Below, one piece after another: positions 60,003 to 64,000 of a stretch of 64,000 nt of DNA (position 1 is its first letter; each line of letters starts with the position of its first letter). The translations under genes were made by a program, and so were the position numbers. The notes under the pieces were generated by a model that saw only the letters and a program-made list of their open reading frames with translations, made no database searches and was not told where the DNA came from. Origin of the DNA: an uncultured Mediterranea sp. (GTDB lineage: Bacteria; Bacteroidota; Bacteroidia; Bacteroidales; Bacteroidaceae); the NCBI GenBank assembly GCA_945641355.1, contig CALZEQ010000001.1:124001-188000 (forward strand). Reading direction: 5' to 3'.

Positions 60003-60971
60003 ATGAAACGTATACGGATGTTGACGGCAATCGTTTGGGCCAGCTTGAGCCTGTGTCTGCCCCTATGGGCCCAACATCATACCGTGGAGCCAATCCCTTT
60101 CGGTGACATGAACCAGTGGGTAGACCGACAGATTAAGGAATCTGGTATTATAGGTGGGGCAACCAAGCATGTGTATGCCATTGCCCCTACTGCTACCGTG
60201 ACAGACAACAGTGCTTATCGCAACAGGGGTGGGTCGCCCTGGGCCTCGTCCAACGTAATGGCGCGTGTGATGGGAGTCACCAAGACGAACACCTCCGTCT
60301 TCCCCGAGAAAAGAGACAGTGGCTTCTGTGCCCGTCTGGATACCCGAATGGAGAGTGTCAAGGTTGCCGGGCTGCTGGACATCACAGTGTTGGCGGCCGG
60401 TTCCATCTTTTTGGGAGAGACACACGAGCCTATCAAGGGGACAAAGAATCCGCAGAAGATGATCAATTCGGGTATCGCTTTTACAAAAAAACCGATTGCC
60501 GTACAGTTTGACTACAAGGTGAAGATGTCCGATCGGGAGAAAAGAATCCGGGCTACCGGTTTCGGTAAGATTGCCGATGTGGAGGGAAAGGACTTCCCCG
60601 CCGTGATTTTGCTACTGCAAAAACGGTGGGAAGATAGCAAAGGAAATATCTATGCCAAGCGGGTAGGTACCATGGTGGTACGCTATTATGCCTCGACAAC
60701 GGATTGGCGGAACAAAGTGACCTATCCCATTCTGTATGGAGACATCACGGGAGACCCTGCTTACAAGGCGCACATGATGCGTTTGCAGGTGGAGGAACGA
60801 TACGCTGTGAACAGCAAGGGCAACAGCGTGCCCATTCACGAAGTGGCATGGGGAACGGCCGATGATGAACCGACCCACCTCATCTTACAGTTCACTTCGA
60901 GCCACGGAGGAGCCTATGTCGGCTCGCCTGGAAATTCGCTGTGGGTGGATAATGTGAACTTGATTTATTAA
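60003..60971 (+). CDS. PCMD-domain exported protein
   Basis: A 322-residue secreted protein with a signal peptide (MKRIRMLTAIVWASLSLCLP, cleavage near LWAQ) and a putative carbohydrate metabolism domain: a beta-sandwich with FCARLDTRMES, the AAGSIFLGET segment, AVQFDYKVKMSDR and a terminal SLWVDNVNLIY. It is not an enzyme by any visible motif. The gap to the sulfotransferase is 13 bases, so it is co-transcribed. ATG 59994 is an alternative start. The link between a secreted PCMD protein and sulfonation is unexplained. Confidence 0.8.
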   Translation: MKRIRMLTAIVWASLSLCLPLWAQHHTVEPIPFGDMNQWVDRQIKESGIIGGATKHVYAIAPTATVTDNSAYRNRGGSPWASSNVMARVMGVTKTNTSVFPEKRDSGFCARLDTRMESVKVAGLLDITVLAAGSIFLGETHEPIKGTKNPQKMINSGIAFTKKPIAVQFDYKVKMSDREKRIRATGFGKIADVEGKDFPAVILLLQKRWEDSKGNIYAKRVGTMVVRYYASTTDWRNKVTYPILYGDITGDPAYKAHMMRLQVEERYAVNSKGNSVPIHEVAWGTADDEPTHLILQFTSSHGGAYVGSPGNSLWVDNVNLIY

Positions 60972-61010
60972 TGTCTCCGCTATTATCAAGGCATTTTTTT
61001 ATATAAAATC

Positions 61011-61041
61011 TTTGGAGTTATTAAAAAAGTGTCTATTTTTG
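61011..61041 (+). promoter_or_regulatory. Promoter of the YjbH-like gene
   Basis: TTTG (61011-61014), a 19-base spacer and TATTTTTG (61034-61041): an exact consensus match, giving a leader of about 60 bases. Confidence 0.88.
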
Positions 61042-61106
61042 CAGCAAGTTTTGTGTCGTATAGGCACGCGAGAACTGTGGAAAAAAGGAGGTTAAGAAGC
61101 TTTAAC

Positions 61107-62336
61107 ATGGGAAAGTCCCTAACTACTAAAACAATAGCACGTTATGTGGCGTTCTTGCTTTACTGCCTGTCTCCCGTAGGGGGATTTTGTCAGACGGGAG
61201 AACTTGTGACGGATGTATTGGTGGAAATGGGATTTGAAAATGTGCGGTGGACGGAAGATGAAACCGAACGGGTTTATGTGTTGCAGAATTCAACTTATCG
61301 TCTGCAAGGCTTGGGAATCGGTAAAGCGGTGGATGTAATCCAGCGATGGGGCATGCCTCACGATAAATCCTGTCGGGTGATTGTGCTTGACAACGGAGTC
61401 CCGCAGATTTCGCTCAGCTATCGGCGCACAGCGGAGGTCGATACGCTGTCACTCGTCCGACGCCAAGCATGGGATGCCAGTTATGAACTGGGAGGTGCTT
61501 GGAAGAAGGTGAAACGGGCGAAGACGAAAAATAGCTCTTTGTTTAAGGTTGATGTGCTGGTCTATCCTCAGTTGTCATTCAGAAACTTGATATTGACTCA
61601 AATCTACCAAGTGCTGTTTGACTTGAGCCCAGCTGTTGAGGTCTCTTTCTGGAGTGGTATGCGTCTGACGGCACAGTTGAAGGTGCCGGTGTATAACGAT
61701 GGCTATGGGGACTACGAGGGGAAAATTCATCCGGGGCATCTGACGTTGTCGCAGAGTTTCCGTTTGCCTTATCAGCTGTTCGGAAAGGTGACAGTAGGCT
61801 GTTTTAGCGCAGACCGTTTCGGAGTGGACGTTGCACTTAGACATCCTTTTAAAGATGAACGCCTCTCTGCTATGGTACGTGTAGGGTATACGGGTACCGG
61901 CTTTTGGGATGGATTCCGATATCATTATGATACGGATATGACGCTGACATGGACGTTGGGTGCAGGTTTCTATTGGCCTCAGTATAACACTCAGTTCATA
62001 TTGAAAGCCGAACAATACCTTAAAGAGGATAGGGGAGTGAAATTTGAAATGATGCGCCACTTTCGCTATTGTTCAATCGGATTTTATGCGATGAAGGCTA
62101 AAGAGGCAAAGGCAAACGGAGGGTTTCGTTTTCAGGTGGCTCTGCCGCCTTATCGATACAAACGATATAAGAATCGTTGGCCACGGATTGATACGGCTCC
62201 TTCGATGGGTATTATATATAACGCGGGTAATGAACGTTACTATTATAAGGAATATAAGGCGGAGGCCTGCGATAATATAATCAAGGAGAATAGTTTTAAT
62301 CCATATTTTATTAAGTCAGAATTGTTAAATTTTTAA
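61107..62336 (+). CDS. YjbH-like outer membrane protein
   Basis: A 409-residue exported protein (hydrophobic leader about residues 9-28, cleavage near GFCQ). Residues 30-125 carry the conserved GFENVRWTEDETERVYVLQN block with ISLSYR; the C-terminal two thirds alternate short hydrophobic strands (VEVSFWSGMRLTAQLKVPV, KVTVGCFSADRFGVDVAL) like a beta-barrel. This fits YjbH-type proteins linked to exopolysaccharide export, in a shorter form than the roughly 700-residue E. coli YjbH. It probably forms an operon with the DUF3869 and OmpA-type genes that follow. Confidence 0.7.
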   Translation: MGKSLTTKTIARYVAFLLYCLSPVGGFCQTGELVTDVLVEMGFENVRWTEDETERVYVLQNSTYRLQGLGIGKAVDVIQRWGMPHDKSCRVIVLDNGVPQISLSYRRTAEVDTLSLVRRQAWDASYELGGAWKKVKRAKTKNSSLFKVDVLVYPQLSFRNLILTQIYQVLFDLSPAVEVSFWSGMRLTAQLKVPVYNDGYGDYEGKIHPGHLTLSQSFRLPYQLFGKVTVGCFSADRFGVDVALRHPFKDERLSAMVRVGYTGTGFWDGFRYHYDTDMTLTWTLGAGFYWPQYNTQFILKAEQYLKEDRGVKFEMMRHFRYCSIGFYAMKAKEAKANGGFRFQVALPPYRYKRYKNRWPRIDTAPSMGIIYNAGNERYYYKEYKAEACDNIIKENSFNPYFIKSELLNF

Positions 62337-62348
62337 ATTATTATTGAG

Positions 62349-63242
62349 ATGAAAAAGATTAAATTCTTGAACGGTTTGAAAGCTATGTTCGCTTTTGCCG
62401 TAGTTGCATTGACAGGATCTCTCTTCACCTCTTGCGAGAAAGAAGATGTGAATGCAACATTCCAGTCAAAACCCGCTGAAGCTGTTATCAATGTGGAGGT
62501 GCGTGAGTTCTTTACTCAGAGCGTGGTAACCAATGAGGCTACTATTACTTCAGACAAAGGTGCGGTTGAAAACGGCAAGCTGACTTTGACAGGTAACAAA
62601 GACCTGGCTGCTCAAACTGTCAACTTTACTGCTACCTATAAGGGTAATTCCGGTACGACCAGTGTTACCATTCCTGCACTGAAGGCTGGTACAGTAGCTG
62701 AATTTAAGGTGACAATTACTGTTGCTTACCAAGAGCCATCGGAAGACAAGACGCTGGTAATTGCAACGAAATTAGGTGATCCCGTAATCAAGACTTACAA
62801 TTTGGGTGATCCCTCTCACAGTCATGCCGATGCCATGTGGATGGAAAACGCTAACGACTATATCCTGAGACGTACGTTCACTTATACGAAACGTGACTAT
62901 TCTAAGGTCATCAAGAACGAATTGGATAGCAGAGTAGATTTCGATTCTTCTGCATATACGTATGACAATTCAGAGGATGTTTCTGTAGAGTTCAAGTTCT
63001 CTGCTTGGAGTCTCTATCGTGTCTATTATTTTGAGACATCGACTGATGAAATTATGAGCTTCTCTTATAAGGAAACAGGTGAAGACTTGGGTAAGGTGAC
63101 CATTGAGAAAGTATATGGTTCTGGTGCTTATTCTGAGGAAACAGCTCTTCCGGGTCATTCTCATGAATACGTTCCGGGTCACGGTCATGGTGAACATGGT
63201 TATGACGCAAATGCAGGTGGTGGTATCGTAGATCCCGCATAA
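62349..63242 (+). CDS. DUF3869 lipoprotein with histidine-rich C-terminus
   Basis: A 297-residue lipoprotein (lipobox LFTSCEKE, Cys near residue 29). The N-terminal half is an Ig-like beta domain of the DUF3869 type (EAVINVEVREFF, TFTATYKGNSG-like strands). The C-terminal half is also beta-rich. The last 30 residues are strikingly rich in His and Gly: LPGHSHEYVPGHGHGEHGYD, plus an inner HSHADAMW near residue 158. This suggests binding of a metal ion such as zinc or nickel. It sits 12 bases after the YjbH-like gene. Confidence 0.78.
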   Translation: MKKIKFLNGLKAMFAFAVVALTGSLFTSCEKEDVNATFQSKPAEAVINVEVREFFTQSVVTNEATITSDKGAVENGKLTLTGNKDLAAQTVNFTATYKGNSGTTSVTIPALKAGTVAEFKVTITVAYQEPSEDKTLVIATKLGDPVIKTYNLGDPSHSHADAMWMENANDYILRRTFTYTKRDYSKVIKNELDSRVDFDSSAYTYDNSEDVSVEFKFSAWSLYRVYYFETSTDEIMSFSYKETGEDLGKVTIEKVYGSGAYSEETALPGHSHEYVPGHGHGEHGYDANAGGGIVDPA

Positions 63243-63289
63243 TGTGTGTGTTAACTGATTGATTTGATAACTTAAAACTTAGAATAAAG

Positions 63290-64000
63290 ATGAAAGCAAA
63301 ATTATTGTTCGCTGCTGCTTTGTTGGCTGGCGCTTCTGTGGCTGTAAACGCACAGGAAGCAAAGAACAAATATTATACAGAGAAGGCTTCTGACAACATC
63401 TTCATCGGCGTGGGTGTAGGTGGTATGTCTGTATTGAACGGTGGTATGAATACACCGACAATGAATGTCAATCTGCAGATTGGTAAGTTGATTACTCCTA
63501 CTTGGGGCGTTCGTGGTGTCATCAGTGGCTTGTGGCAGAGTCTGGATGATCAGGACAATGGCTACTTTGTTGAAGGTCAGTCTGAATATCATAAGTATTG
63601 CAAGCAGTTCGGTGAAATCAACTTGGATGCAATGCTGAATTTGACTACTTTGTTCGGTGGATACAATCCGGATCGCGTAGTAGACTTCTATCTGTTTGGA
63701 GGTCCTACAATGAACCTCTCCTCTGTTGGAACTCAGTTCACGGGTGAGTCTACTGCCAATTCTTATGTAGTGGAGGAAAACGATGACTTGAAGGCTCGTT
63801 TCGGAGCCACTGTAGGTCTGGGCTTGGGCTTCAATCTGAACAAACGTCTCGCTTTGAACGTAGAAGGTCGTCTGGGTGTGACTCCTTCTATTTTTGGTGA
63901 TGTCAGCGATTGTCGCAAAGCTGAGGCCACAGCTCGTGTAAACGTAGGTCTGGCTTATACATTCGGTGGCAAGAAGTTCGTTCGTGCTTCTAACATAGAT
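63290..64000 (+). CDS. OmpA-type outer membrane beta-barrel protein, 3' truncated
   Basis: The first 237 codons of an outer membrane protein cut by the window end. It has a signal peptide (MKAKLLFAAALLAGASVAVNA, then QEAKN) followed by a beta-barrel with alternating strands: NIFIGVGVGGMSVLNGG, WGVRGVISGLWQS, FYLFGGPTMNL and GATVGLGLGFNLNKRLALNVEGRLG. A barrel of this kind normally leads into a C-terminal OmpA peptidoglycan-binding domain, which would lie outside. It lies 47 bases after the DUF3869 gene, probably in the same operon. Confidence 0.82.
   Translation, partial: MKAKLLFAAALLAGASVAVNAQEAKNKYYTEKASDNIFIGVGVGGMSVLNGGMNTPTMNVNLQIGKLITPTWGVRGVISGLWQSLDDQDNGYFVEGQSEYHKYCKQFGEINLDAMLNLTTLFGGYNPDRVVDFYLFGGPTMNLSSVGTQFTGESTANSYVVEENDDLKARFGATVGLGLGFNLNKRLALNVEGRLGVTPSIFGDVSDCRKAEATARVNVGLAYTFGGKKFVRASNID

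Overview
The window comes from a member of the Bacteroidales, most likely a gut Bacteroides or Phocaeicola. The signs are repeated TTTG-N19-TAnnTTTG promoters, a SusC/SusD pair, GldE, NigD-like, PCMD, DUF3869 and DUF4957/DUF5123 lipoproteins, a COX24-like small basic protein, and a methionine synthase without its activation domain. I cannot name the species. Most of the window is ordinary chromosomal backbone with several small accessory pockets.

Layout. 1-5.2 kb: the end of an S41 protease, 5-formyl-THF cyclo-ligase, recF with a DUF721 gene, a TPR membrane protein, ribH, tRNA-Tyr and tRNA-Gly, and a YefM antitoxin whose YoeB toxin has lost its N-terminal half. 5.2-8.6 kb: mltG, then a decayed defence-like island (an hsdM stub, an HsdR-N type nuclease, a chimeric ATPase/peptidase-like ORF and a frameshifted ATPase). 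8.6-14.5 kb: RNase G, a COX24-like mini-gene, HU, then mutY-ssb-gldE-phosphopantetheinyl transferase. 14.4-21.8 kb: a two-component system, threonylcarbamoyl-AMP synthase, a PIF1-like helicase, a HAD phosphatase, menA and a CPBP protease. 22-28.9 kb: SusC, SusD and a beta-helix lipoprotein with no enzyme or regulator beside them. 29-32.8 kb: tRNA-Thr, an SLBB polysaccharide export protein behind a long leader, and queD-queE. 32.8-37.3 kb: hsp20 behind a sigma-54-type promoter, a NagB-like/PIG-L fusion with a degenerate deaminase site, a SIMPL protein and an acyltransferase pair. 37.4-43.6 kb: a B12-binding radical SAM protein, a DMP19 protein, an AAA-ATPase/PD-(D/E)XK-like protein flanked by a 22-bp-period palindrome array, a NigD-like lipoprotein, a Yip1-like protein and smpB. 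43.6-51.1 kb: metH, an SGNH hydrolase, ffh, folD, a CapA-like protein and tRNA-His. 51.2-53.2 kb: a rod-shaped 6S-like RNA, an AraC regulator and a PepSY-like protein. 53.4-61 kb: a sulfonation operon. 61-64 kb: a YjbH-like barrel, a DUF3869 lipoprotein with a histidine-rich tail and an OmpA-type barrel cut by the window edge.

How the genes work together. The clearest pathway is the sulfonation operon. An SLC13 permease imports sulfate, CysD/CysN make APS, CysC makes PAPS, a sulfotransferase uses PAPS on an acceptor, and CysQ removes the PAP by-product. A Bacteroides thetaiotaomicron cluster of this design is known, from memory, to sulfonate sterols and steroid metabolites. Here the operon also carries a secreted PCMD protein 13 bp after the sulfotransferase. 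Other small pathway units are queD-queE (queuosine precursor), mutY-ssb with rng-HU across a divergent promoter region, and ffh with folD.

The observations I rate highest are the sulfonation operon with its PCMD extension, the sigma-54 promoter with upstream palindromes before hsp20, the NagB-like domain that has lost three catalytic residues, the layered remains of a type I restriction locus, the toxin-deleted YefM/YoeB module and the exact 22-bp palindrome array.
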